Shown piece by piece: positions 1-7,916 of a DNA stretch of 38,503 nucleotides. This DNA comes from an uncultured Granulosicoccus sp. (GTDB lineage Bacteria; Pseudomonadota; Gammaproteobacteria; Granulosicoccales; Granulosicoccaceae): positions 1 to 38,503 of the forward strand of contig CANLXI010000049.1 of assembly GCA_947495035.1 (NCBI GenBank). Direction: 5' to 3'. Positions within the stretch are counted from its first letter, which is position 1, and the number at the start of each line of letters is the position of its first letter. The notes under the pieces are model-generated. The model searched no databases, was not told the DNA's origin, and was given only the letters and a program-made list of their open reading frames with translations. Made by a program: the position numbers and the translations under genes.

Positions 1-80
1 TGACGCACCTGACGCACCTGACGCACCTGACGCACCTGACGCACCTGACGCACCTGACGCACCTGACGCACCTGACGAGC
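1..80. repeat. 9-bp tandem repeat array (unit tgacgcacc)
   Basis: Eight perfect copies of the 9-base unit TGACGCACC cover 1-72, followed by a degenerate copy (tgacgagcc). The array touches the left edge, so its true copy number is unknown. On the minus strand one frame reads Gly-Ala-Ser repeatedly, and this frame is open back to an ATG that overlaps the soxC stop. The unit is too short and has no spacers, which rules out CRISPR. Confidence 0.97.
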
Positions 81-177
81 CAACCGAACCCGATTCGATC
101 ATCACCCGTGGCCGAACCGCGTCTGCCAGCGACAGAAGCCCTGTCCGGCTGGCTGGGCGTCTCTGCGCATCAGCCAT
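1..177 (-). CDS. Possible partial ORF after soxC containing a Gly-Ala-Ser repeat
   Basis: A minus-strand frame begins with an ATG at 177-175, which overlaps the soxC stop by 8 bases, and stays open to the window edge. It would encode about 32 ordinary residues and then a (Gly-Ala-Ser)n tract made by the 9-base array. The tight overlap resembles other junctions in this operon. SoxC genes are normally followed by soxD, a cytochrome c, but the visible N-terminus has no clear signal peptide or haem motif, so I do not call it soxD. A second minus-strand frame is also open here, so coding is not certain. The in-frame, small-residue repeat parallels the Val-Ser-Gly tract at the right edge of the window. 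Confidence 0.3.
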   Translation of the reverse strand, partial: MADAQRRPASRTGLLSLADAVRPRVMIESGSVGSSGASGASGASGASGASGASGASGAS

Positions 178-1426
178 GCACATGGCGAACCTCTCCACTG
201 GCCTCCACTCCCCAGGCGCAGATGGCATTGTAGTGGTAGTAGGCGTTCTGTCCCTTGGCGGCCAGCAGTTCCTGACGCCGGGGTTGAACGGCTCCAGTCT
301 CGTCCGTGGCCCGACTCATCAGCACGCAGTGGCGACCATCCCAGTGCCAGGGCAAACGGAACCGCGTCAATGCCTTGTCCAGCACCGGCTCCTGCAGGAT
401 GGCGGCCGTCCAGTGTCGACCACCGTCAGCGCTGAGTTCCACACCTGCAATCCGGCCAGCACCGCTCCAGGCCAGACCACGAACCTCATGCACCCCTGCG
501 GCTGCCAGTTGTTGCCCGGCAGAAGGAGCGGTAATGAGGGACTTGACGCCCATGGTAAAGGTCATGCGATCCGCCACGCCATCGCCGTGCAGATCGGTAT
601 AGCTGACGGTATCGAAGCGAGACCACAGAGGCTCGCTGGACAGTGTCAGCGAACGCAGCCATTTCACATTGAGAATGCCTTCCCAACCCGGTACCACCAG
701 GCGTGCCGGATAACCGTTCTCGGGGCGTAATGCTTCTCCGTTCTGATACAAGGCCACCAACACATCGTCCAGGCATTTGCCAAGCGGCAGGCTGACGCTG
801 ACGCCTGACGCGTCCAGACCATCGGCAATCAGCCATCGTCTGTCAGCGCCGATGCCGGCCTCGTGCAACAGCCGCGACAATGGCACCCCGGTCCACTCGC
901 ACCCGGACAGCAGACCATGCAGATGACCCGCGGCGGCCTGCACCGGCTCGGGGTTCCACAGTGCATTGCTGTTGCCGCCGCACTCGATGAAGGTGATGCG
1001 CGACTGCAGCGGGTAGCGACGCAGGTCTTCCAGACCGAATGTCAGGGTACCCGCCGTGCCACCACCCAGGCGCAATGACCACTGCGCCGCATCGACGGCT
1101 GGCACACCATTGTGGTGACGCTCGAAATGCAGGCCATTGGGCGTGATCGTACCTTCCATCCGGTGCAGGGGCGTCCAGCTGACTCCTTCTCCCGCCTGTG
1201 CCGGATTGGCCGACATCCAGCGTATGGTTTCACGCTCCTGTGGTGATGGCTGACCATAGTTAGAGAATCCGGTACCCGGTGTTTTCCAGCTGTCCGGTAT
1301 CGAGTCGGCCGACACGGGGGTGGCACCTGCCCCCAACAGACCAAGACCGCCCAGACGCAGCAGGGAACGACGTCTTCCAGCCGAGGGCCGAAGCAGTTCA
1401 GGCGGTGTGGCTATCGGTGTTTTCAT
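170..1426 (-). CDS. soxC: SoxC-like sulfite dehydrogenase molybdopterin subunit
   Basis: This 418-residue protein belongs to the sulfite oxidase molybdopterin family, closest by eye to SoxC. SoxC partners the cytochrome SoxD and oxidises sulfur bound to the SoxYZ carrier in the periplasm. Residues 18-40 form a twin-arginine-type signal (RRRSLL, then a hydrophobic Gly/Leu stretch). ECGGN at 148-152 carries the expected molybdenum-ligating Cys149. FERHHNG (101-107) and CEWTGVPLS (176-184) are typical of the family, and the C-terminal dimerisation domain is present. The start overlaps the preceding hydrolase stop by ATGA. It is the last complete gene of the xoxF operon in the window. Its position next to a SoxYZ-like carrier and a methanol dehydrogenase, rather than a full sox cluster, is unusual, so the substrate may not be sulfur. 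Family confidence is high; exact function is moderate. Confidence 0.82.
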   Translation of the reverse strand: MKTPIATPPELLRPSAGRRRSLLRLGGLGLLGAGATPVSADSIPDSWKTPGTGFSNYGQPSPQERETIRWMSANPAQAGEGVSWTPLHRMEGTITPNGLHFERHHNGVPAVDAAQWSLRLGGGTAGTLTFGLEDLRRYPLQSRITFIECGGNSNALWNPEPVQAAAGHLHGLLSGCEWTGVPLSRLLHEAGIGADRRWLIADGLDASGVSVSLPLGKCLDDVLVALYQNGEALRPENGYPARLVVPGWEGILNVKWLRSLTLSSEPLWSRFDTVSYTDLHGDGVADRMTFTMGVKSLITAPSAGQQLAAAGVHEVRGLAWSGAGRIAGVELSADGGRHWTAAILQEPVLDKALTRFRLPWHWDGRHCVLMSRATDETGAVQPRRQELLAAKGQNAYYHYNAICAWGVEASGEVRHVHG

Positions 1427-2496
1427 GGCAAGCGACTCCGGGCGGTATCCTGCGGTGCGGCAGGGCCGCTGGCACCAAGCAGCTCGGACAGCAGGTCGAT
1501 CAGCAACTGCGGCTGGTCGGCATGAACATGATGACCACTGTTCTCCGCCACGATCAATCGCCCCTGGCGACTGATGCTCGCCAGATCCCGTTGCAGCTCG
1601 TTCCAGATGGTCGTCTTTCCAGCACCATCGCTTTCCCCTGCGTACAGATCCACACCGCGGCGAACGACAAGCACCGGATAATCCACCAGGTGGCGAGCTG
1701 CACCCACTTGCTCCGCCGAGCGCCTGAAGCTGGCCATTTCAGCGTGCAGGGCTGCATAGGTCTTGCGCTGCCGGGCATGCAGACGCATTCTCTGACGGAC
1801 CGAGGACGGCAGGGAATCCGGAATGGAGGCGGGTGATACGAAAAAATGCCTGCCACTGGGCATCATCTTCCTGCCCTGTGACGTTTCCAGCCGATGCAGC
1901 TGATCTTCATGTGAGGCGTCCACCAGTACCATGGCCAGCATATCGGCCTCGCGCAACATGGCCAGCAATCTGACAATAAATCCGCCGAAGGAATGCCCCA
2001 CCAGTATCAAGGGCCCGCCAACGCCCAGAGCATCCAGCAGCTGATCCGCCTCGGCAGCCAGATGCCGGGCATCACGCGTCTGCGGTGATGGATCGCTGCG
2101 ACCGTAGCCAGCGCGGTCATAGACACAGCTTCGGGCTTGCGGCGCCAGCGCAGACTGTATCGCCGACCACTCCAGTGAACTGCCGCCCAAACCCGCTTCG
2201 AACAGAATCGTGACCTCACCGCTGCCACGACAATCGGCATGCAGGGAGAAACCTTCCAGTGCGACTCGCAGATTCGATTCCGACAATGCAATCACGGTAC
2301 CATCTGCCTGAGCGCCTGCTTCTGCCTCGTCCAACGCAATGAGGGGGGGTGGGTCCGTATCGGATTCGGCAGCGACAGCAAACGCGCTGGCGGCCAGACC
2401 GAGACTGGCAGACAGCAAGAGCAGACTGACCGACCTTGCACAGTTCCAGCAGATGACGCTCGGCGACTTGTGCAGCGCCTGCGCATCACCGTTCAT
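1423..2496 (-). CDS. Secreted alpha/beta-fold hydrolase
   Basis: This 357-residue alpha/beta hydrolase has an N-terminal hydrophobic segment at about 22-43 ending in AAES, which looks like a signal peptide, so the enzyme probably acts in the periplasm. The nucleophile elbow is GHSFGG at 167-172 (Ser169). A late His in SGHHVH (320-325) is the likely catalytic base, and the region around LVDASHED (191-198) belongs to the same fold. Substrate cannot be told from sequence; esters or thioesters are possible. It overlaps the upstream 221-residue gene and downstream soxC by ATGA at both ends, so it is co-translated with the xoxF operon. S-formylglutathione hydrolases share this fold, which is relevant to formaldehyde handling, but no specific resemblance is claimed. 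Confidence 0.85.
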   Translation of the reverse strand: MNGDAQALHKSPSVICWNCARSVSLLLLSASLGLAASAFAVAAESDTDPPPLIALDEAEAGAQADGTVIALSESNLRVALEGFSLHADCRGSGEVTILFEAGLGGSSLEWSAIQSALAPQARSCVYDRAGYGRSDPSPQTRDARHLAAEADQLLDALGVGGPLILVGHSFGGFIVRLLAMLREADMLAMVLVDASHEDQLHRLETSQGRKMMPSGRHFFVSPASIPDSLPSSVRQRMRLHARQRKTYAALHAEMASFRRSAEQVGAARHLVDYPVLVVRRGVDLYAGESDGAGKTTIWNELQRDLASISRQGRLIVAENSGHHVHADQPQLLIDLLSELLGASGPAAPQDTARSRLP

Positions 2497-3158
2497 GGCA
2501 GGAACTGCGCTATATCCCTCAGTACATCGCTGAGAGTTTCTTCCAGCTCGACGGGTTGATCACACAGTGAGCGAATGGCATGTTCTCGCTGATCATAGAC
2601 GCGTTCGTGCCATTTCAGCGTTGCGAGCAAGTCAGCGTGTTCAGGTGGCAGGCTTTGCGCCGCCCCATCGCTGCCATTGCCACTGTCAAGCAGGCTGATC
2701 CGGTTGAGTGTCTCTTCGATCTGCCCCGCGATCTCGATCTGTTGACGGGTATAGCGCTTGATGCCTCGAATGTACTGCTGACGAACTCCATTGGTGACAT
2801 CCAGTACACCAACGGCAAGCAGACTCAGCTGCCGCTCCTTCTCGGCCTCCGGCACGCTGGCTGCAAACGCCTCTACCTGCTGCTGCTCCACAGTGGTGTA
2901 GCTTGCGAGATCTCCCAGTTCTTCAGCCAGTTGACGCAGCTCGTCATTCTCTCGCCACTGCTCATGCATGCCCTCCTCCACCGGCAATGGCCACATCACC
3001 GCCGGGGACACCTCCATCACCAGGCGCTGGATGCAGGGCCATTCGGGATCAGCCTCCTGTGACAGGGCATTGCCCGAAAACACCCCGCAGAAGACCAGGG
3101 CCCCCAGCAACGTACAATGTCGGAAGAGGCTGGCAGGATGCGACAGGTGCCGTTTCAC
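2493..3158 (-). CDS. Secreted protein of unknown function in the xox operon
   Basis: I do not recognise a named family in this 221-residue protein. It starts with a signal peptide (hydrophobic residues about 13-33, likely cleavage after NALS). A mature start containing WPCIQRLV and a late Cys near residue 198 (SLCDQP) could form a disulfide. The middle is rich in Glu, Gln and Leu, suggesting a helical, possibly coiled-coil structure (about 60-150). It overlaps its neighbours by ATGA on both sides, a beta-propeller gene upstream and the hydrolase downstream. That places it firmly in the quinoprotein operon and suggests a periplasmic accessory role, but function is unknown. Confidence 0.85.
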   Translation of the reverse strand: MKRHLSHPASLFRHCTLLGALVFCGVFSGNALSQEADPEWPCIQRLVMEVSPAVMWPLPVEEGMHEQWRENDELRQLAEELGDLASYTTVEQQQVEAFAASVPEAEKERQLSLLAVGVLDVTNGVRQQYIRGIKRYTRQQIEIAGQIEETLNRISLLDSGNGSDGAAQSLPPEHADLLATLKWHERVYDQREHAIRSLCDQPVELEETLSDVLRDIAQFLP

Positions 3159-4135
3159 GGCCGAACCACCACGCCCCAGGGCAATCGGCCGACCTTCACC
3201 GACTTCAGCACTTTCTGTTTTTCCAGATCAATGACCGAGACATCACCACCAACCCCATTGGTGGTGAACAGACGATCCTGATCCGGTGAAAACTCCATGT
3301 TCCACACTCTTGGCCCCACCAGCAGGTACTTTTCCACTTCGTAGCTTTGCATGTCGACAATCGCCACGCGCGCAGAGGGTCCCAGAGCCACATACGCCTT
3401 GTTGCTGCCATCGGTGGAGAGCTTGATGCCCACCGGCTGAATGGTCTCCGGTGGCAGACCACGCACCTCGAAGCTCAGCTTGTGCTTGATCTCCCTGCTC
3501 TGTGCATCGATGACGGACACGGTGCCACCGATTTCGGAAGACACCCAGACTTCCTTGCCATCAGCGGTGAACTGCGCCACTCGAGGTCGAGTGTCCACCA
3601 GCACATTGGCGTCGATCTCCAGCGATTCGGTGTTGATGAAGTGTGCCATGTTGGTGGTCTCGGAGGTATTCACCAACCATTGCCCATCCGGGCTCAGACC
3701 GATTCCCTCGGGCTCGATACCTACGGGAATCTCGACAATCTTGCGCCGTTCCTCCACGTCCACCACCGTGACCAGGTTGTCGTCCTCATTGGCTATGTAC
3801 AGACGTTGACCATCCGGACTCAGCGCCATGAGTTCCGGATCCGGTCCAGATGGCAGGGTGTGAGTCACCTTGCCGGTTTCCAGATCAAGCACCTCGACAT
3901 GGTCATCGTCACTGGTACACATGTACAAGCGACTGCCATCATGACTCAGCACGATGCCCCTGGGACGCTGTCCTACCTCGATCGTGTCGATCACCTCCAG
4001 CGACTCACCATCAATGACACTGATCGTGTTGTCCTTCTCGTTCGAGACATAGACCGTGTAGGCCATTGCCTGGCTTGCAGAGGCCAGCAATACAACAGCC
4101 GTGACGATGGGGCGACTCCTTGCAAACATGTTCAT
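3155..4135 (-). CDS. YVTN-type beta-propeller protein, PQQ-system associated
   Basis: A signal peptide (residues about 1-25) precedes repeated blades of about 42 residues. Each reads like YVSNEKDNTISVID followed by a Gly-rich, Pro-Arg-Gly turn and LSPDG, the hallmark of YVTN beta-propellers. Seven blades fit the 326-residue length. Proteins of this type recur beside PQQ-dependent alcohol dehydrogenases (the PQQ-dependent catabolism-associated beta-propeller family) and are periplasmic; their biochemical role is not established. The gene overlaps both flanking genes by ATGA, between the ABC-type binding protein and the unknown 221-residue protein. The next-best reading is a generic YncE-like protein. 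Confidence 0.9.
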   Translation of the reverse strand: MNMFARSRPIVTAVVLLASASQAMAYTVYVSNEKDNTISVIDGESLEVIDTIEVGQRPRGIVLSHDGSRLYMCTSDDDHVEVLDLETGKVTHTLPSGPDPELMALSPDGQRLYIANEDDNLVTVVDVEERRKIVEIPVGIEPEGIGLSPDGQWLVNTSETTNMAHFINTESLEIDANVLVDTRPRVAQFTADGKEVWVSSEIGGTVSVIDAQSREIKHKLSFEVRGLPPETIQPVGIKLSTDGSNKAYVALGPSARVAIVDMQSYEVEKYLLVGPRVWNMEFSPDQDRLFTTNGVGGDVSVIDLEKQKVLKSVKVGRLPWGVVVRP

Positions 4136-5367
4136 TCCTCCACACTTCGTTGAAACTGCGTACAGGAGGATTCAGGCTCATCAACGCCCAGCGTATCCAG
4201 TTCGCTGACCTGATGCAGGAATCCTTCCTGGGGCGACACACTTACCAGCATGCGCGGAGCTGCCAGCAGCACCGGTTGGCGCAACTGACCATTCCAGGTT
4301 CTGAACGACAGGGGCACGCCCTTGAAGCCTGCCAGTTTGAAATCATTCGACAACAGATAGGAGCGCAAGTCGTTGACATCGGCCGATCCGGTTTTGGTGA
4401 CTCCCTCGGCAATGGCTCGCATGGCCGCCCAGGCACTGTAGTCACGAGGGGTCATGAAGCGATTGGCCAGCTTCTCGAAACGTCGCTGAATCTGCGTGGC
4501 ACCCCATTGCTCCTGAGTGCGATCCCAGGCCGTTGGCACCAACCCCTGTGTGCCCGCAACCGGTCGGGGGTCAGTCATGTGGTAACTGAAATACTCGCCG
4601 AATTCGTCCAGTTCATCGGCCAGCAATACCACGTCGTGATCACTGAATCGGCTGAACACCGGAATTTCCTGCTGGACACTGTGGTGACCGGAATCACTGC
4701 GGCGCGCGCCGGGTATGGCCGTCCAGCGCTTGTCCTCGACGATATCCAGGCCAAAGCGCGTTACGGAATGGCTCAGTGCATCGGCGAACAACTGATCCTC
4801 GGGATGCCTCCCGGTTACCAGTACCAGTTCATCCCAGCGCTTCCAGGACAGATACTGAATCAGTGCATCGGCCAGCATGGCGCGGCTGGGCGCAACATGC
4901 AGCAGATTGGCCCGGCAATCCTGATCGCGCAGACGCGTGTCCCTGGCCCGGACATTGAACAGCAGTGACTCCGCATAGGCGTCTGCCAGTGCCAGCAGAT
5001 CATCAGCCTGCAGATCGGCGACCAGCAAGGTTCGCCCCTGTTCGATAAAGGGCTTGACCTGTGCAACGATATCGTCGTCCTCGGCAACAATCAGACTCTC
5101 CATGGAGTAGTCGTGCCCCAGAAAACCGCCGGTCGTCTTGTTATCGTTCAATCCCAGACGAGCCCCCGACACACCATTGTCTTCAGCGGGTTCGTCCAGC
5201 AACGACAATGGTATCGGCTCCGGCAGATCCCTGGCGATGTAAAGGATCGGCACCGGCAGAGGATCCTGCTGGGCAGCGTGCAGTGGAGCGAAGGCGCTTG
5301 CCACACAGACGAACAGACACGATGACAACCATGGAAGTCGGGTCAGTTCCTGTTTGAACCATCGCAT
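4132..5367 (-). CDS. ABC-type substrate-binding protein of the PQQ-alcohol dehydrogenase system
   Basis: This periplasmic binding protein of the branched-chain amino acid or urea receptor type is about 411 residues long from the chosen start. An upstream ATG at 5472 would overlap the preceding gene and add a non-signal N-terminus. The ATG at 5367 has a GAGGG sequence upstream and begins a proper signal peptide (MRWFKQ, then hydrophobic to AAQ). The family matches the PQQ-dependent alcohol dehydrogenase-associated binding proteins, with PILYIARD near the mature start and a C-terminal half ending in SPQEGFLHQ. Those systems usually also have an ABC ATPase and permease, which are not in this window, so it is either an orphan or its partners lie elsewhere. 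It overlaps the downstream beta-propeller gene by ATGA. Confidence 0.85.
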   Translation of the reverse strand: MRWFKQELTRLPWLSSCLFVCVASAFAPLHAAQQDPLPVPILYIARDLPEPIPLSLLDEPAEDNGVSGARLGLNDNKTTGGFLGHDYSMESLIVAEDDDIVAQVKPFIEQGRTLLVADLQADDLLALADAYAESLLFNVRARDTRLRDQDCRANLLHVAPSRAMLADALIQYLSWKRWDELVLVTGRHPEDQLFADALSHSVTRFGLDIVEDKRWTAIPGARRSDSGHHSVQQEIPVFSRFSDHDVVLLADELDEFGEYFSYHMTDPRPVAGTQGLVPTAWDRTQEQWGATQIQRRFEKLANRFMTPRDYSAWAAMRAIAEGVTKTGSADVNDLRSYLLSNDFKLAGFKGVPLSFRTWNGQLRQPVLLAAPRMLVSVSPQEGFLHQVSELDTLGVDEPESSCTQFQRSVEE

Positions 5368-5389
5368 ATCCAGACCCTCGACGCGTTGC

Positions 5390-5815
5390 TCAGCGGATGA
5401 TGAAGGTGGCTTTCTGCGTCTCGCCGGTGGTTCCGGGAATACGCAGTTCGTAGGTACCCGGACGAATGGCAATGAACTTCAACGTCGCCGTGCCCTCATC
5501 ATCGAATTCCAGACTATCCATGCCCAGCGGCCGGATCTCGATGTCGTTGATGACCACTTCATCCATCCAGACATTGCGAAAAAAACCCGACCCTGCCACA
5601 GCGAGCTCAGCCGATCCATCACAGACGATATCGATGGAATAGTATTTTCCGGACTCCAGCTCATAGGCCTTGCTCGCCAGCGGCATGCCGGATGACAGCG
5701 TGATGGGCTCCAGATCCGTGGCACCACCGGTCAACAGACCAGCCTGCGCATGTACGGCAGATGCCCAGAGACTGCTGGCCAGAAACAGTCCTTTCAATAA
5801 TACAAACCTGCTCAT
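5390..5815 (-). CDS. Small secreted beta-rich protein of unknown function
   Basis: The start at 5815 is preferred because AGGAG lies 6 bases upstream; an in-frame ATG 15 bases earlier lacks a site. The 141-residue product has a signal peptide ending around AVHAQA. The rest is predicted beta-rich by its alternating pattern (YYSIDIVCDG, ATLKFIAIRPGTYELRI), resembling a cupredoxin-like or immunoglobulin-like sandwich. No His-Cys-Met copper ligand set is visible, so copper binding is not claimed. It lies 45 bases after the CXXCW gene and 22 bases before the binding-protein gene, in the same operon. Function is unknown. Confidence 0.82.
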   Translation of the reverse strand: MSRFVLLKGLFLASSLWASAVHAQAGLLTGGATDLEPITLSSGMPLASKAYELESGKYYSIDIVCDGSAELAVAGSGFFRNVWMDEVVINDIEIRPLGMDSLEFDDEGTATLKFIAIRPGTYELRIPGTTGETQKATFIIR

Positions 5816-5860
5816 TGCTTCTCCTCTCATCGACTTTCACGTTCCTTGAGTTGATTCTTG

Positions 5861-6445
5861 CTACTTGATGGCCTGTCGCTGACCGGCTGCGGGTGTCAGG
5901 ACTTCCGTATCGAAGTCCTCGAACAACCAGTCTTCGATTCCGTCCGCGAACCAGTAAACGCGTGTGTAGCCGTACTCGACAGCACGCTTGGCGGTGTTCC
6001 AGGACATCCAGCAATCCGTCCGACAATAGAAGACCATAGGATGGTCACTCCGCCCTTCGCTGATGCTCTCCAGATGCCTGCGCAGATAGTTCTCCGTGAT
6101 CTCTGACAAAACACCGTAACCGACATCAGGCAACCACACTGCACCGGCGATACCGCGATGCTCAACCGGAAACCAGACTTGTCCTTCTGGCAGGTCATCC
6201 GGCTTGCGGTGTTCGGGAATGACGTCGATGACGGCAGCACCATCTTGCATCATCAGGCGATGCACATCAACAGCTGTTACCCGCTGCGCACCCGACAGGG
6301 TATCGGGCACTTCACTATCGTAACGTTCAAGCCGGTAACCGGCAGGCTCCTGAACGGCCGCGAAGGCAGACAGTGAAATCGCGCACAGACTGAACAACAG
6401 AACGAGGCGGTCAGGGCGCAAGTTCCAGCAACTCCCCGCGATCAT
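5861..6445 (-). CDS. PQQ-associated CXXCW-motif rhodanese-like protein
   Basis: The 194-residue secreted protein has an N-terminal hydrophobic segment (about 13-31). A rhodanese-like fold includes VIDVIPEHR (72-80), the aspartate-bearing strand of that fold. The motif CRTDCW at 141-146 occupies the active-site loop and defines the PQQ-dependent catabolism-associated CXXCW family. The paired cysteines suggest a thiol-disulfide or sulfur-transfer role in the periplasm rather than classical thiosulfate sulfurtransferase chemistry. The gene overlaps the upstream xoxJ-like gene by 35 bases. The overlap could be shorter if translation starts internally, but the hydrophobic segment favours a start near 6445. 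Confidence 0.88.
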   Translation of the reverse strand: MIAGSCWNLRPDRLVLLFSLCAISLSAFAAVQEPAGYRLERYDSEVPDTLSGAQRVTAVDVHRLMMQDGAAVIDVIPEHRKPDDLPEGQVWFPVEHRGIAGAVWLPDVGYGVLSEITENYLRRHLESISEGRSDHPMVFYCRTDCWMSWNTAKRAVEYGYTRVYWFADGIEDWLFEDFDTEVLTPAAGQRQAIK

Positions 6446-7295
6446 TCAGCAACGGCACGCCGTAGTCGCGCAATATGTCGTCGATTTCCGGCTGAATTCT
6501 GGCCAGCACCTCGTTGACGGCGTGTTTCCAGTCGGTTTCGTTGTAGCGCACTGCCATCGACACCCGGTAGTTCATCCTCACCCGAGGGTTCTCTTCCAGC
6601 AGCGGTGTCACGACCAGTTCCTCCGGTAACTGCCGGGCAAAGTATCCGGCGATCGGCCCCCAGATGAAGGCAACGTCGGTGTCGCCTGACGCCACATCCA
6701 TCACGGCCTGCCGAGCCGGTGTATTGCGACGCGTATCCGCCAGCAGATGATAGGGTCTGGCATTGCCCAACAGTCCTTTTGCTGCCAGTACATCTGCGGG
6801 AGGCGTACCGGCCACAATGCCAAGCGTCAGCGATTTCAACCGCGGGTCACTCATGGAGGTAATCGACTCTCCCAGCGAGCGAAGATGCACGATGGAGTAG
6901 GCCGAATGGTAGTAGGGATTGGTGTTCTGTACGGTTTCGCTGGTGGTGGTAATACCTGATATGAGATCGCATTGCCGCAAACGCAGCGTGTTGCGCACAA
7001 AGCCGGTGGATTGCGGGAACCAGGTGTAGCGAACGTCCCGACCCAATTCGCGCGCGATCAACTGCACGATGCGGTTCTCGAATCCCTCTTCGGCCTCATT
7101 GGAAAAAGGCAGATTGCTCGGATCTGCACAAACACGCAGATGCGCCGTGGTCAAGGCCTGCCTCCCCGACGTTGCAGCCAGGGAAGTGCCGCAGACCGAC
7201 AAACCCAGAATCATGACAAGCACGACCCCGTGACAGCCACCCATGTGAAAAAGACGAGAGTACTTGCGTAGCGTGCAGAGCATCGACATGATCAC
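6411..7295 (-). CDS. xoxJ: XoxJ/MxaJ-type periplasmic binding protein
   Basis: This periplasmic solute-binding protein (bacterial family 3 fold) is of the quinoprotein dehydrogenase-associated type, the family of MxaJ and XoxJ, which is required for methanol dehydrogenase activity and thought to bind or activate the apoenzyme. The N-terminus contains a signal peptide (hydrophobic about 22-40, SLAAT). The mature part starts LRVCADPSNLPFSN, the typical opening. A second-lobe motif, LTLGIVAGTPPADVL, and the closing region with DYGVPLL are also typical. The frame opens with GTG at 7295, but ATG codons at 7289 and 7283 are alternatives. It lies about 15 bases after the cytochrome gene. Confidence 0.9.
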   Translation of the reverse strand: MIMSMLCTLRKYSRLFHMGGCHGVVLVMILGLSVCGTSLAATSGRQALTTAHLRVCADPSNLPFSNEAEEGFENRIVQLIARELGRDVRYTWFPQSTGFVRNTLRLRQCDLISGITTTSETVQNTNPYYHSAYSIVHLRSLGESITSMSDPRLKSLTLGIVAGTPPADVLAAKGLLGNARPYHLLADTRRNTPARQAVMDVASGDTDVAFIWGPIAGYFARQLPEELVVTPLLEENPRVRMNYRVSMAVRYNETDWKHAVNEVLARIQPEIDDILRDYGVPLLNDRGELLELAP

Positions 7296-7310
7296 AGCGC
7301 TGCTTGCCTG

Positions 7311-7727
7311 CTACTTGGGAATCCGTTCCGGACGCCCCGCACCCAGACCACCATTGGCTCTGGCTGTCAGATAGCGATAGATGTCGTCCAGATGCTTGGT
7401 CACGTTCTTGTCGTTGGCAAACGGCGGCATGGCATTGACGGCACCCGATGCATCCTTGACCTCACGCCCTTCCATGACGGTTTTCTTGAAAGTGGCATAG
7501 TCCATGGTCTTCAGGGACTCTGTCAGTGATGGAGCAAAACTGCTGCCGGCTGCATCCTGTCCATGGCAGGCATGGCAGGTACCGTGAAATCGTCGATAAC
7601 CATTGTAGGTTCCCTTGTCCACCTTGCCGTTCTCGATGACGTATTGCGGCGCTTCACCTTCAGAGGCGGTGGCCAGAATCGGCATCAGAAAGGAGACACA
7701 CAAGGCGATCGCTCGGACTTTGTTCAT
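7311..7727 (-). CDS. xoxG: XoxG-type periplasmic cytochrome c
   Basis: The 138-residue class I cytochrome c has a signal peptide (1-21). The single haem motif CHACH at 51-55 has His55 as axial ligand, and Met100 in AMPPF is the likely sixth ligand. Such small cytochromes encoded directly after xoxF accept electrons from the lanthanide-dependent methanol dehydrogenase and pass them to the terminal oxidase chain. It is separated from xoxF by 189 bases containing two inverted repeats, while the next gene, xoxJ, follows closely. Assignment as XoxG rather than another c-type cytochrome rests on position and length. Confidence 0.9.
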   Translation of the reverse strand: MNKVRAIALCVSFLMPILATASEGEAPQYVIENGKVDKGTYNGYRRFHGTCHACHGQDAAGSSFAPSLTESLKTMDYATFKKTVMEGREVKDASGAVNAMPPFANDKNVTKHLDDIYRYLTARANGGLGAGRPERIPK

Positions 7728-7916
7728 GAGGTGTTCTGTTGATCGTTTTCAGCGTTAGTCAAGCAATCCCGAGCAGCCCGGGCAGCAATACCCGGGGCTG
7801 ACCGGACTGCAGTGTCAGCATGGTCCTGAGGGCAAAACGGCTTCCTGCTACGACCCGGTGATGAAGCTCATGTCGGTCGGCAGCGAGGACAACCGTTTTG
7901 CCCTGCTTTGCTTCGC
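7728..7916 (-). other. xoxF-xoxG intergenic spacer with two inverted repeats
   Basis: This is the only long gap inside the otherwise compact xox operon. It holds a 12-base perfect inverted repeat with arms at 7829-7840 and 7893-7904 around a 52-base loop. It also holds a GC-rich hairpin with arms at 7774-7782 and 7791-7800 and one bulged base. Neither is followed by a T-run in the direction of transcription, so they look more like RNA-processing, 3'-end-stabilising or attenuating structures than a classical intrinsic terminator. Such elements could keep xoxF mRNA more abundant than the downstream messages. Confidence 0.65.

Noticed and set aside
1..80. CRISPR array
   Set aside because: Units are 9 bases with no spacers and there are no cas genes in the window. 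The same applies to the other tandem arrays.
2..730. Plus-strand frame starting with an Asp-Ala-Pro repeat and running through the soxC region
   Set aside because: It is antisense to soxC, which has clear family motifs. The repeat part is open only because of its composition.
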